Shown here: one piece after another, positions 23,400-31,496 of the stretch
Layout: every line of letters begins with the position of its first letter
Numbering within the stretch: the first letter of the stretch is position 1
NCBI GenBank assembly: GCA_002397465.1
Contig: DHAP01000003.1
Location: 1-40,105, forward strand
Direction of reading: 5' to 3'
Length of the DNA: 40,105 nucleotides
Source: Caryophanales bacterium UBA4951
GTDB lineage: Bacteria; Bacillota_I; Bacilli_A; RFN20; CAG-826
Program-made: the position numbers and the translations under genes
Notes under the pieces: model-generated
Databases searched by the model: none
The model's input: the letters and a program-made list of their open reading frames with translations, nothing else
What the model was told of the DNA's origin: nothing

Positions 23400-23711
23400 A
23401 TGGCGAATCTCCTTCCGCGAATACTATATAGAAAAGAAGGCCTCCAAGGAATGATTGAGATTTGGACACTGTAAAAGATTTTGGCAAAATGCCGACTTCA
23501 AAGGTGAAATAGAAGTTGGTTTTCACCCTTCCACGACAGAAAGATTCCTTGACATTCTTCGACGTGGTAAAAGCCTTAAGTTTGGATGGATGAACATCCT
23601 TTCCTATGACTATATCTTTTGAGACGCTTATACGATTATGTTGAATGAGAACTTGTTTGTCCAAGTTGTACAAACAAGTTTGATTCATCACTGGCTATCA
23701 GCTTTTTTATC
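23400..23711. other. 312-base region with an 11-bp inverted repeat, no clear gene
   Basis: A minus-strand frame of 112 codons overlaps the small gene in another frame and lacks a ribosome site and protein-like composition, so I do not call it. The notable feature is AACTTGTTTGT (23650-23660) and its exact inverse (23670-23680) across a 9-base loop, which could be an operator or an RNA hairpin. Confidence 0.4.
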
Positions 23712-23738
23712 AAAAAAAGAACGCCGTGAAGCGTTCTT
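23712..23738 (-). terminator. terminator of the lone winged-helix gene
   Basis: AAGAACGC (23717-23724) pairs with GCGTTCTT (23731-23738) and is followed by seven T's on the minus strand. T's on the other side make it potentially bidirectional. Confidence 0.9.
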
Positions 23739-23752
23739 TTGTAATCTGTGTT

Positions 23753-24076
23753 TTAGAATCTTGTCAACATGACGAACTTGTAGCCGGTCCCGTATGAGGA
23801 ATCGATCCTGGCGCCCTTGATGTAGCCGAGCTTCTTGCGGATGCTGGATATATGGACGTCAATGGTCCGGGTTGGGAAGTTCTTCCCCGTGCCCCAGATG
23901 AGTTTGACAAGGTCGCTTCTCTCAACGACGTTGGGTCTGCGTTCGTATAACTCGCGTAAGATCTTCCATTCGAGTGGGGTGAATTTGACGTGATAACGAT
24001 AATAGGTCAGTGTCCTGGCCTCTATGTCGCACTTCACAATTGATCCATCGCCCCTTTGGATGTCAACTTCTGGCAT
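23753..24076 (-). CDS. stand-alone OmpR/PhoB-type DNA-binding domain
   Basis: The product is a Trans_reg_C winged helix (residues ~25-105: FTPLEWKILRELYER, then RSDLVKLIWG, TIDVHISSIRKKLG and SSYGTGYKFV) with no receiver domain. From the preferred start it has 107 residues. The start is the third codon of the open frame because GGGAGG lies 7 bases before it and only one base before the first ATG. It presumably binds DNA but cannot be controlled by phosphorylation of its own receiver, and no histidine kinase is nearby. Confidence 0.85.
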   Translation of the reverse strand: MPEVDIQRGDGSIVKCDIEARTLTYYRYHVKFTPLEWKILRELYERRPNVVERSDLVKLIWGTGKNFPTRTIDVHISSIRKKLGYIKGARIDSSYGTGYKFVMLTRF

Positions 24077-24171
24077 ATCCATTCCTCCCTAGAGCAAAAG
24101 TTGAGCACATGCTATATTTCTTTGCCCTAAGCCTATTTTCTAGCAATAAACTTAAAAAGCAAGAAGAAAGT

Positions 24172-24218
24172 AAAAATCGCTACAACGGGAGCAATATTTG
24201 CCGTTGGAAGCGATTTTT
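24172..24218 (-). terminator. terminator of the smpB-folC-folT operon
   Basis: AAAAATCGCT (24172-24181) pairs with AGCGATTTTT (24209-24218), with an inner CAACGG/CCGTTG stem. T-tracts are on both sides, so it can work in either direction. It lies about 30 bases beyond the folT stop. Confidence 0.8.
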
Positions 24219-24250
24219 ACAAATTAGGCGCTTATTAGGTGACGTCAATG

Positions 24251-25225
24251 CTAAATTAGCTTTATTACCAAGATACAGGCCACCATGGCCAAAATGAGTA
24301 CCGTGAAGAAGATGATCCAGCTGATCCTTCGGCGTTTTTCTATTTTTTCGTCATAATCGTCACTTTCCTCGAGGACGATTTCCTTGGTTTCCTTTTTTTT
24401 TTCCTTGCTTTTCTTGCCTGGCTTATCGCTGGCCCAGCCGTAAGCGTGGATGAAACGCTTGGTGAAGATCAACATCCAGGAATCGGCGAAAACGATGATG
24501 AGGATGTTGACGGGCGAACCCATGATGAGCATCGAGAAGACGAACCAATAAGACAAAGGGAACGTCTCGTTGGCAAGGAAGTTGTACCAGAGGAAGAAAG
24601 CCAAAGCCTTCAAGACATCCATCAGGACCACCTCGGAGACGAGGGCGATCAAAGCCGTCTCGTTGGGCGATGGGACATCGGGGTTCTCGAGGATCCTCTT
24701 TTGATAATACTTGTTCGTGAAATATAGCCCAACGCATAAGCCGATGTCCAAGACGAAGACCACCGCTAAGATGGTCGGCTTGGCCCAGACGGCGTTAGCG
24801 CCAAAGCTCTCATCCAGCAATTCCGTCCCATAGAAAAGGGAGCAGATGATTATGAAGATGATGGCAAGGGCGACATAGAAGGCATAAGGCTTATGAAGGG
24901 CGCTTCTGAAACGCTTGGTGAGTTTGGCTAGGCACCATGGAAGGATGCCCAAAAGGATGTAGACGATGCTGATAAGGAAGTTGTAGGAGCCTTGAGGATA
25001 GGCTAGGGCCGGTAGCAGATCGCTGAACAAGCCGACGATAGCCCCATATAAAGGCCCGAGGGTCAACGAGGTATAGATGATCAAGGATGGGGTCAAAGAA
25101 AAACGGAGATAGTAGAAGGCTCCCATCGGGATGGTCTTGGCGATGAAGGTCATGATGACCGATAAGGCTAATAGCATCGCGGCGAACGTTATCTTCTGAG
25201 TCGGCGAAAGCTGTCTTTCCTTCAT
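24251..25225 (-). CDS. folT: folate ECF transporter S component (FolT-like) with C-terminal extension
   Basis: The first ~190 residues match an ECF S component: ITFAAMLLALSVIMTFIAKTIP, YYLRFSLTPSLIIYTSLTLGPLYGAIVGLFSDLL and PQGSYNFLISIVYILLGILPW. The gene directly follows folC with an ATGA overlap, the known folC-folT pairing, which supports folate as substrate. It would borrow EcfA1-A2-T. At 324 residues it is much longer than a usual S component (~170-200). The extension adds several helices, a very charged linker (GKKSKEKKKETKE, then acidic) and a final helix. Confidence 0.82.
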   Translation of the reverse strand: MKERQLSPTQKITFAAMLLALSVIMTFIAKTIPMGAFYYLRFSLTPSLIIYTSLTLGPLYGAIVGLFSDLLPALAYPQGSYNFLISIVYILLGILPWCLAKLTKRFRSALHKPYAFYVALAIIFIIICSLFYGTELLDESFGANAVWAKPTILAVVFVLDIGLCVGLYFTNKYYQKRILENPDVPSPNETALIALVSEVVLMDVLKALAFFLWYNFLANETFPLSYWFVFSMLIMGSPVNILIIVFADSWMLIFTKRFIHAYGWASDKPGKKSKEKKKETKEIVLEESDDYDEKIEKRRRISWIIFFTVLILAMVACILVIKLI

Positions 25226-26460
25226 AACTTGAGTTCCTCCACCACATATAGTCTAACAAGCGAGGCAAAGGCCAGGCTACCACAAACGAGGATGACGTCA
25301 TTAGGATAGCTGACCAGATAGTCATTGAGGACGACTTTGTAGTCTTTCTCAAAACGATAGTCGCCTTCATAAAGGAAATAGTCAAGCTCATCGCGGGCGC
25401 GCGGGCTATCAAAACTCGTGAGAACGATCTCGGCGGAGTCCTTGTCGATACGAGGGAGCTCGACCGCGATGTTCTTGTCCTTGAAGGAAGCGAATAAGAC
25501 GTGGATGGGCTTACCAGAGGCAAGAGGGACCACGCTCTCCATGAGGGCCTCGACCGCCTCGGGGTTATGGGCCCCATCGATGATGATGTTATGGTGACGT
25601 TCCATCCTGCAAGGAAGGGGTGAGCTCTCTAATCCTCTACGCAAAGACGTCTCATCGACCTTGTACTTGCTTTGGAGGATGTTCGTGGCCTCGATCGCGA
25701 TGGAGGCGTTCTTTAGCTGATAGGCCGCTGGGGTCAATAGCTGCAAAGCCTTATAAGGAAGGTAGTCGAATCTATAATGCGGGGCCTCATAGACCTCGTT
25801 ATGGAAGTCATCGACTTTGTAGAGTTTGGAGAAGAGTTCCCTTGCGACGTCGGAAACGACGCTTTCGGCGGCCTCGTCGAGCTTGCCAATCAAAACCGGC
25901 GAGTTCTCTTTGACGATGCCAGCTTTGTTTAAGGCGATCTCGGAGATGGTCCTCCCAAGGAATTCGGTGTGTTCAAGGGAAACGCTGGTGATTATGGATA
26001 GTAGAGGCTTATCATCATCCAAGGTGGTGCTGTCGGTGGCCCCGCCCATCCCAGCCTCGATGATGGCTAAATCAGGTTTGATCTCGTTGAAATAGGCGAA
26101 AGCGATGTAGGTCTCAATCTCAAAAGATGAGAGATTGGCGGCTTTTATCTCATTTTCATGAAGGGAGAATATCCTCGCAAAATCCGCGTCGCTGATGCAT
26201 TTGCCGTTTGTCTCCATGAGCTCGTTGACCTTGTAGAAATAAGGCTTTGAGAAGATGGAGACCGTATATCCGGCCTCTTGGTAGATCTTGTAGAGATAAT
26301 GGGCTGTCGAGCCTTTGCCATTGCTCCCGGTGATATGGATGAAAGGGACGTTTAAAGAAAGGCCGATCTTCTTGACGAACTTATCCCAGTCCTCCCTCTC
26401 GTAACGGGACATCGTCATGTCCCTTTCCTTTAAGTAAGACGTAACCTCTTGGTAGTTCAT
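25222..26460 (-). CDS. folC: folylpolyglutamate synthase / dihydrofolate synthase
   Basis: FolC adds glutamate to (dihydro)folates, trapping them in the cell. It has 412 residues. The P-loop ITGSNGKGSTAHYLYKI lies near residues 43-59. The Mur-ligase middle domain includes IIEAGMGGATDSTT and SLEHTEFLGRTISEIALNKAGI (the folate-family H-x-x-x-L-G motif), and IIDGAHNPEAVEAL is present. The preferred ATG at 26460 is one base after the smpB stop, with GAGGAG upstream; a longer frame to 26481 lacks a site. It overlaps folT by 4 bases. Confidence 0.95.
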   Translation of the reverse strand: MNYQEVTSYLKERDMTMSRYEREDWDKFVKKIGLSLNVPFIHITGSNGKGSTAHYLYKIYQEAGYTVSIFSKPYFYKVNELMETNGKCISDADFARIFSLHENEIKAANLSSFEIETYIAFAYFNEIKPDLAIIEAGMGGATDSTTLDDDKPLLSIITSVSLEHTEFLGRTISEIALNKAGIVKENSPVLIGKLDEAAESVVSDVARELFSKLYKVDDFHNEVYEAPHYRFDYLPYKALQLLTPAAYQLKNASIAIEATNILQSKYKVDETSLRRGLESSPLPCRMERHHNIIIDGAHNPEAVEALMESVVPLASGKPIHVLFASFKDKNIAVELPRIDKDSAEIVLTSFDSPRARDELDYFLYEGDYRFEKDYKVVLNDYLVSYPNDVILVCGSLAFASLVRLYVVEELKL

Positions 26461-26461
26461 C

Positions 26462-26938
26462 TCAGTCGCTCTCCTCTCCACCCGAGTGACGGATGTTGGT
26501 CATATTGCGTTGGATCTCTTTGTTCTTCAATGTCTCACGCTTATCGTGAAGCTGTTTGCCTTTGGCCACCGCTATCTCGATTTTGGCATAGCCATGGCTC
26601 AGGAACACTTTGGTGGGCACGCAGGTCGTCCCCGTCCCTAATATCCTCGATGATAGTTTCTTGATCTCTTGTTTGCTTAAAAGAAGCTTCCTGTCCCTTA
26701 AGTGGTCGACGTTATAGATGTTGCCTTCCTTATAGGGAGCGATGTGCATGTTGGCGATATAAGCCTCACCATGCCTGATAAGGACATAAGAGTCGGATAT
26801 CGAGGCGTTGCGGGCCCGTAGCGACTTGATCTCGGTGCCAGTCAGAACGATCCCGGCCGTCATGAAGTCTGAAAGAAAATACTCGTAATGGGCGCGTCGA
26901 TTCTCAAGTAACAAGGAACTGTCTTTCTTTCGGGACAT
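26462..26938 (-). CDS. smpB: SsrA-binding protein
   Basis: SmpB carries tmRNA to stalled ribosomes. The 158-residue protein has the N-terminal ENRRAHYEYFLSDFMTAGIVLTGTEIKSLR, LIRHGEAYIANMHIAPY, the RDRKLLLSK segment and a basic C-terminal tail (GKQLHDKRETLKNKE). Length is normal. It starts the smpB-folC-folT operon, with a ~20-base leader containing CGGAAGA. Confidence 0.96.
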   Translation of the reverse strand: MSRKKDSSLLLENRRAHYEYFLSDFMTAGIVLTGTEIKSLRARNASISDSYVLIRHGEAYIANMHIAPYKEGNIYNVDHLRDRKLLLSKQEIKKLSSRILGTGTTCVPTKVFLSHGYAKIEIAVAKGKQLHDKRETLKNKEIQRNMTNIRHSGGEESD

Positions 26939-26958
26939 AAAAAATTCTTCCGAGAGGC

Positions 26959-26976
26959 ATTATAGCGCGTACGCGC
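26959..26976 (-). promoter_or_regulatory. smpB -10 box with an adjoining GCGCGTACGCGC palindrome
   Basis: TATAAT (26959-26964) on the minus strand is directly preceded by the 12-bp perfect palindrome GCGCGTACGCGC (26965-26976), which occupies most of the promoter spacer. No good -35 box is seen, so the promoter may need an activator or be repressed through the palindrome. Confidence 0.6.
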
Positions 26977-26997
26977 ATAATTCTCCTCTCTTCTTTC

Positions 26998-27669
26998 TTA
27001 GCCGATGACGCAATTATAAATCGAGAAAAACATGCAGAGGGTGCCAGCCAAGACGAAGAAGTGAAAGACTGTATGCCACCACGGCGATTTCTTTTTGCCG
27101 ACCCCGTATAAAACCGCCCCGACCGTATAGAGGACGCCACCTAAAATGAGGAGGAAGGTCCCAGGGTAAAACCCGATGGCCTTGATGAGAGGATAGATGG
27201 ATATCACGATGATCCAACCCATCAAGATGTAGTCGATCATGGAGAAGACGGCGAACTTCTTGATGTTGACGCTGTTGAGAACGATGCCGATGATCCCCAA
27301 AACCACGCATAAGGACAATATGGTGTAACCCCAGGCTGGGGAATACTCCCGGAGGCTCACTAAGCAATATGGGACATAGGTCCCCATGATGAGGACGAAG
27401 ACCATGTCATGGTCCATGACCCTCAAGACCTTCTTGCCGGTGTTGCGCCCCATGCCATGGTAGAGGCAAGAGAAGGTGTACAAGCATAGAAGGGCAAAGA
27501 CGAATATGGATGAGGAGACGATCTGATAGACGTCGCCGCTATTAACGGCCTTCATTATCAAGAAAGGCCCCATGATGAGGGTGAAGATCGTGCCTAAGCC
27601 ATGGGAGATGGAGTTCCAGAGTTCCTGGGCTAAGGTGTAATCAGGGAGTTCGATGTCTTTTGCTTTCAT
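26998..27669 (-). CDS. hemolysin III / PAQR family membrane protein
   Basis: This 223-residue seven-helix membrane protein of the YqfA/hemolysin III group is related to adiponectin-type receptors with a zinc site. The three metal-motif regions are present: FSCLYHGMG (Ser...His), VMDHDMVFVLIMGTYVP (Asp) and WWHTVFHFFVLAG (two His). The WNSISHGLG start is typical. The actual role, possibly in lipid or membrane homeostasis, is unsettled for bacterial members. A TTGATA-17-TAATAT promoter (27679-27707) leaves a leader of only about 3 bases. Confidence 0.92.
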   Translation of the reverse strand: MKAKDIELPDYTLAQELWNSISHGLGTIFTLIMGPFLIMKAVNSGDVYQIVSSSIFVFALLCLYTFSCLYHGMGRNTGKKVLRVMDHDMVFVLIMGTYVPYCLVSLREYSPAWGYTILSLCVVLGIIGIVLNSVNIKKFAVFSMIDYILMGWIIVISIYPLIKAIGFYPGTFLLILGGVLYTVGAVLYGVGKKKSPWWHTVFHFFVLAGTLCMFFSIYNCVIG

Positions 27670-27678
27670 AACGTCACA

Positions 27679-27707
27679 ATATTAACTATGTTAGTTATCA
27701 TTATCAA
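27679..27707 (-). promoter_or_regulatory. near-leaderless promoter of the hemolysin-III-like gene
   Basis: TTGATA (27702-27707), 17 bases and TAATAT (27679-27684) end 9 bases before the ATG. No Shine-Dalgarno fits in the ~3-base leader. Confidence 0.65.
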
Positions 27708-27787
27708 GACATTTAGTTTTCATTACTAGATGAAACTATTTTGCATTGCCGTCCAATTGCCTTAGACTATCCTAACAGGTCAAAACC

Positions 27788-28978
27788 ATGGTTACTTTAT
27801 TACGCAGGCTTTTCATTAAGGATTACACGAATGTGAACGAAGAATCCGTGCGTGCCGCGCATGGAAAACTCGCCGCGATCTTTGGGATCGTCTCCAACTT
27901 CATCCTCGTGGCCCTGAAGCTCACCGCCGCTTTCATCATCGCCTCCTCCTCGGTCCCATGGGTCCTTCCGATGGCTCTTGTCGGCGATGCCGTCAACAAC
28001 CTTTCCGATATGACCTCAAGCCTTGTGACCCTTATAGGCTTCAAGATATCCGCCAAACCAGCCGACAAGGAACATCCTTTCGGCCATGAAAGAATCGAAT
28101 ACATCGCCGGACTCATCGTCTCGGTGGTCGTGATCGTCGTCGCAGTCCAGCTCTTCAGGGATTCATTGGAGAAGGTCATCGCCGACACGAGGGTCTCTTA
28201 TGACTTATTGACCGTCATCATCTTGGGTGTGTCAGTCTTGTTGAAATTACTACAAAGCTACGTCAATAGAGGGATTGGCAAAGCCATCAATAGCGGCTCA
28301 TTAATCGCCACGTCCCTAGATTCCTTCACCGACGCCATCGCCACCTTCTCAATCATGGTGAGCGGCATTCTTTGCCTCACGCTAGGATGGGACTTCCTCG
28401 ATGGCTATATGGGCATCCTTGTTTCCTTGTTCGTCTTATATAGCGGAGTCAAGATGATCAGAGAGACCGCTGACCCGTTGATTGGCGAAAAAGGAAACAC
28501 CGCCATCGTCGAAGAAGTGGTCAAAGACGTGAAATCCCACAAAGAGATCCTCGGCGTCCATGACGTGATCTGCCATAGCTATGGACCCACCAAGTACTTT
28601 GTCTCCCTCCACGCGGAGATCGACGAGAACATGAAGATGCTAGATGCCCATGATGTGATCGATGACATCGAAAACGAGATCAAGAAGGACCATCATGTGG
28701 ACATCACGATCCATATGGACCCCGTCGCGGTCGGTGACCCCCTCACTGATGAGCTTAAGAAGGAAGTGGCAGGAATCTTGTCCTCCTTAGCAAGCGACAT
28801 CCAGTTCCATGACTTCAGGATCGTGAACGGGCCCACCCACGTGAACGTCATCTTCGACGTCCTCATGCCTTATGGGGAGAAAGTCAAAGACCAAGACGTC
28901 ATAGACGCCTTGAACAAGCACTTCGAAAAGGATGAGAAGCCCAAGCACTTCGTTTTGACTTTCGATCACCCTTATTAA
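27788..28978 (+). CDS. cation diffusion facilitator (CDF) metal exporter
   Basis: This 396-residue membrane exporter of divalent metals (zinc, manganese, iron or cobalt; not decidable here) has six helices with paired D-x-x-x-D metal sites: VGDAVNNLSDMTSS in helix 2 and TSLDSFTDAIATF in helix 5. HPFGHERIEYIAGL lies in the loop between. A cytosolic ferredoxin-like C-terminal domain follows (VHDVICHSYGP, DVTIHMDP-like VDITIHMDP), plus about 80 extra residues beyond it that repeat a similar fold. The final TAA shares the TTAA with the converging gene's stop. Confidence 0.93.
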   Translation: MVTLLRRLFIKDYTNVNEESVRAAHGKLAAIFGIVSNFILVALKLTAAFIIASSSVPWVLPMALVGDAVNNLSDMTSSLVTLIGFKISAKPADKEHPFGHERIEYIAGLIVSVVVIVVAVQLFRDSLEKVIADTRVSYDLLTVIILGVSVLLKLLQSYVNRGIGKAINSGSLIATSLDSFTDAIATFSIMVSGILCLTLGWDFLDGYMGILVSLFVLYSGVKMIRETADPLIGEKGNTAIVEEVVKDVKSHKEILGVHDVICHSYGPTKYFVSLHAEIDENMKMLDAHDVIDDIENEIKKDHHVDITIHMDPVAVGDPLTDELKKEVAGILSSLASDIQFHDFRIVNGPTHVNVIFDVLMPYGEKVKDQDVIDALNKHFEKDEKPKHFVLTFDHPY

Positions 28979-30084
28979 AGCAAAGAGTAATAGAGGGCCT
29001 TCTGGATCTTGACGATCCTTAGAAGGCCTTTTTCTTTATATAGGGATAAATGCCTGATGATGCTTCTACTAGAAAGACTCAGCATCTTGGATAAGTCCCT
29101 TATGGATAAGCCATATAAGGAATAAGAAGAGGCCAAAGACAAAAGCCTGCCCAGCTCGTCCTCTTTTACATCGACAGCCCTCTTTTTCCTTAAGGCCATG
29201 ATAGCGGACGAATAAGACTCCCCCAACGCCTTAAGGAAAAAGTAGACGTAGATGGAGATATCCGAATAGCCGCTTCTGGAAATCGAGTCTTTATAGGCCT
29301 CATCTATCAACCGACGGTGTTCCTTGATTGAACGGGCCACGATAAATGAAGAGCAAGGCCCAGCCTCATTAAATAACAAACTTGACGATAGATAAGAACT
29401 AAATGATAGATTGCCTTTGTAGAATGGCTTGGAGTAGAGGGTGAAGAAAGATAGTAAGGCACACTTCTCGTAGATTGATAAACCTGGCGAACTTAGAAAA
29501 TAGAGGGTCTCTTTAAGCGCGTACTTGATCCCCTGCTCATCATCGATATCTGAACCCTTTATCTTGGAGTCACGGAAATATAAACCATCAGGCTCTTCCT
29601 CTTCTTTTAATAGTCCCCTAAATAACCTCATGTAGGAATTGGAGACATCCTCAAGGGAAGACAAAGGACATCTGACCCCTTCTTTCAATAACGAATAGGC
29701 TAAGCAAAACGAAGAGACCTCTTTCGAGGCGGAGTAACGTTTTTCATGAAGGGAAAAGAAGATGTCATCTTCCTTATCCTCATATTTGGAGAAAGACAGA
29801 GAGGCTTCGATTTCCTTGACCATCATCATCTCCAAATATGAGGACATCAAAGAAGGCTCGATCTCTCTGAATAGCGAATTGAGCTCGGCGTTTTTGCTCT
29901 TGAGGTCATTGATCAATAACTCCAGTGGTTTGCTCCGCAAGTAGATGGCTGGCCTTTCGTTGATGCAAAGCTGAAAATGCACGGCGTCACTAGAGAAGGA
30001 CTTCAGTAAGTCCATCCTCTTCTTTTTGGTTAATCCCTTGCTAAGTTCCTTAAAACTCTTAAAGGAGAAAGAATTCACGTCCAT
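28975..30084 (-). CDS. degenerate Fic-fold protein with C-terminal winged helix
   Basis: The architecture follows class II Fic proteins. It has an N-terminal helical region with AIYLRSKPLELLINDL, then KEIEASLSFSKYE where active members have E-I-x-x-S-x-I-E-G. Next is YSKPFYKGNLSFSSYL where they have H-P-F-x-D-G-N-G-R, then FIVARSIKEHRRLIDEAY. A winged helix ends it (LSIRDLSKMLSLSSRSIIRHLSLYKEKGLL). The catalytic His is Ser, the GNGR anion hole is lost and the inhibitory Glu is gone, so AMP transfer is not expected. TATAAT lies 6 bases before the ATG at 30084, inside the longer open frame to 30108, so the shorter, leaderless start is chosen (369 residues). It may act as a DNA-binding sensor. 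Confidence 0.65.
   Translation of the reverse strand: MDVNSFSFKSFKELSKGLTKKKRMDLLKSFSSDAVHFQLCINERPAIYLRSKPLELLINDLKSKNAELNSLFREIEPSLMSSYLEMMMVKEIEASLSFSKYEDKEDDIFFSLHEKRYSASKEVSSFCLAYSLLKEGVRCPLSSLEDVSNSYMRLFRGLLKEEEEPDGLYFRDSKIKGSDIDDEQGIKYALKETLYFLSSPGLSIYEKCALLSFFTLYSKPFYKGNLSFSSYLSSSLLFNEAGPCSSFIVARSIKEHRRLIDEAYKDSISRSGYSDISIYVYFFLKALGESYSSAIMALRKKRAVDVKEDELGRLLSLASSYSLYGLSIRDLSKMLSLSSRSIIRHLSLYKEKGLLRIVKIQKALYYSLL
28996..29037 (+). terminator. terminator of the CDF gene, inside the Fic-like gene
   Basis: GGCCTTCTGGATC (28996-29008) pairs with GATCC plus AGAAGGCC (29014-29028, 2-base bulge), followed by TTTTTCTTT on the plus strand. It lies in the 3' coding end of the opposing gene. Confidence 0.88.
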
Positions 30085-30090
30085 GAGCCT

Positions 30091-30096
30091 ATTATA
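30091..30096 (-). promoter_or_regulatory. -10 box of a leaderless promoter for the Fic-like gene
   Basis: A perfect TATAAT ends 6 bases before the ATG at 30084. A weak -35 only is visible. Confidence 0.6.
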
Positions 30097-30118
30097 CAGG
30101 CTTGTCATAGAAAACTTG

Positions 30119-31315
30119 CTATTTTTGCGCCAAAGATAGTTTGTTGGTTGGTGGAGTCGTCACTTTGACGAAGAAGAGAAGCACGAAAGCCAAAGCCTGA
30201 ATCACAAAGAGGATCAGGAAGAAAGCCTGGAATGACAAAGCGGTATAGATATAAGAGGCCACGAGGTTGCCAATGCCAGTCACCATGTAGGATAAGCCAG
30301 CCTCAAGGGTCAAGGCCCTGGCCACGTTCTTGTCACCGACAAGGTTCTGAAGGTAGCTGACGCTCGAGATGATGATGAAGCCATTGGCGAAGCCCCTCGC
30401 TAGGAAGGAAGAAGAGACCAGCCAATATCTATCGGTGACAACACTGAATAGAAGCGCGCTCAGTAAAAAGAACGAGGAACCGACGATAAGGCTGGTCTTG
30501 TGCTTTTTGATGATCTTGAAAAGGAATGGAAAAACGATGAAGGAGAGGATCTCCGCGAGGACCCTGACCCCGCTCCAAAGGGAATACTCATTGTCCAAGA
30601 GGCCTAACTGATTCAAGTAGACGGGGATGATGTAGCCAGCGGTATTGCTGCAGCCGAAGAAGACCGCATAGAAGACAAGGAAGAGGACGAAGCTCTTGTT
30701 CTTGAAGAAACTCCGATAGGGATCGGCTTTCTCTTCTTTTGTTTCGGCGTCCCTATGGATATCCTCTTGGCTTGGCTTAGCAATCAAGAAGGTCAAGGCA
30801 AAGCCGATGAACATCAAACATCCGGCGATGACGAAGAGATACTTGTAAGGAAGATTGCCCACGAGGAAATAACCCGCGAGCAAAGCAGCCGCATAGGCGA
30901 TTGAGCCAAAGATCCTGATGGAGGAATAGCTGACGCCGAGCTTCTTCATACTTACGGCGCTGGCGGCGTCCTCAATCTGGAAGTAGGAGGAATTGAACAA
31001 GCAGATGAAAATCGTGAGAACGCACAAAGAGGCGAATGACTGCATGAAGCCGAATAAGACGATACCCACCCCTTGGGCCAAAGCCATCCATCTCATGAGG
31101 TTAACGTTCCGTTTGTAGGAAGTGGCGAAGAAAGAGAAAAGGTAGTTGCCGATGAATAAGGTGAATGGTATCAATGCGAGCAAGATGCTCTGCTCAAGGC
31201 TTGATAATCCAACCGAGATGAAGAACAAAGAATAAAAGGGCGTGAACAGCGCGTCTCCGGCGTAAATCGCGAAGTAGAGCAGTCGATATATTAAAGGGTT
31301 TCTTTTCTCGTTCAT
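30119..31315 (-). CDS. MFS transporter (MFS_1-like)
   Basis: This 398-residue major facilitator protein has about twelve hydrophobic helices and a hydrophilic central loop (EDIHRDAETKEEKADPYRS, near residues 200-220). YSSIRIFGSIAYA near residue 130 is the pattern seen in the MFS_1_like / nucleoside-and-sugar symporter branch. The substrate is unknown. The stop is 22 bases before the -10 box of the Fic-like gene. TAATAT lies 14 bases before the ATG, without a Shine-Dalgarno. Confidence 0.88.
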   Translation of the reverse strand: MNEKRNPLIYRLLYFAIYAGDALFTPFYSLFFISVGLSSLEQSILLALIPFTLFIGNYLFSFFATSYKRNVNLMRWMALAQGVGIVLFGFMQSFASLCVLTIFICLFNSSYFQIEDAASAVSMKKLGVSYSSIRIFGSIAYAAALLAGYFLVGNLPYKYLFVIAGCLMFIGFALTFLIAKPSQEDIHRDAETKEEKADPYRSFFKNKSFVLFLVFYAVFFGCSNTAGYIIPVYLNQLGLLDNEYSLWSGVRVLAEILSFIVFPFLFKIIKKHKTSLIVGSSFFLLSALLFSVVTDRYWLVSSSFLARGFANGFIIISSVSYLQNLVGDKNVARALTLEAGLSYMVTGIGNLVASYIYTALSFQAFFLILFVIQALAFVLLFFVKVTTPPTNKLSLAQK

Positions 31316-31444
31316 AAAGAGCCGAATGAATATTAGACCACAAAACGGAAGAAGGCACCAAAATTAAGAAAATATCGAACTTTTTCGTTTTTTATGGTTT
31401 CGCCCGCTAACTAATATGAGGAAACATGCAGACTGAGCATAAGG

Positions 31445-31483
31445 CTTGTCTAGAGATAACTTAGGCTATAATATTTAGACAAG
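31445..31483 (+). promoter_or_regulatory. promoter of the ferritin-like/desulfoferrodoxin operon framed by an inverted repeat
   Basis: A perfect TATAAT (31467-31472) sits between CTTGTCTA (31445-31452) and its exact inverse TAGACAAG (31476-31483). TTGTCT at 31446-31451 is the best -35, at a short 15-base spacing. The repeat arms cover both the -35 region and the start site, a likely operator for an iron or oxidative-stress regulator, or a leader hairpin. Confidence 0.6.
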
Positions 31484-31496
31484 AAGGAGAAACATT

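Noticed and set aside
23353..23691. 112-codon minus-strand frame
   Set aside because: It overlaps the well-supported 47-residue gene in another frame, has no ribosome site and has no protein-like pattern.
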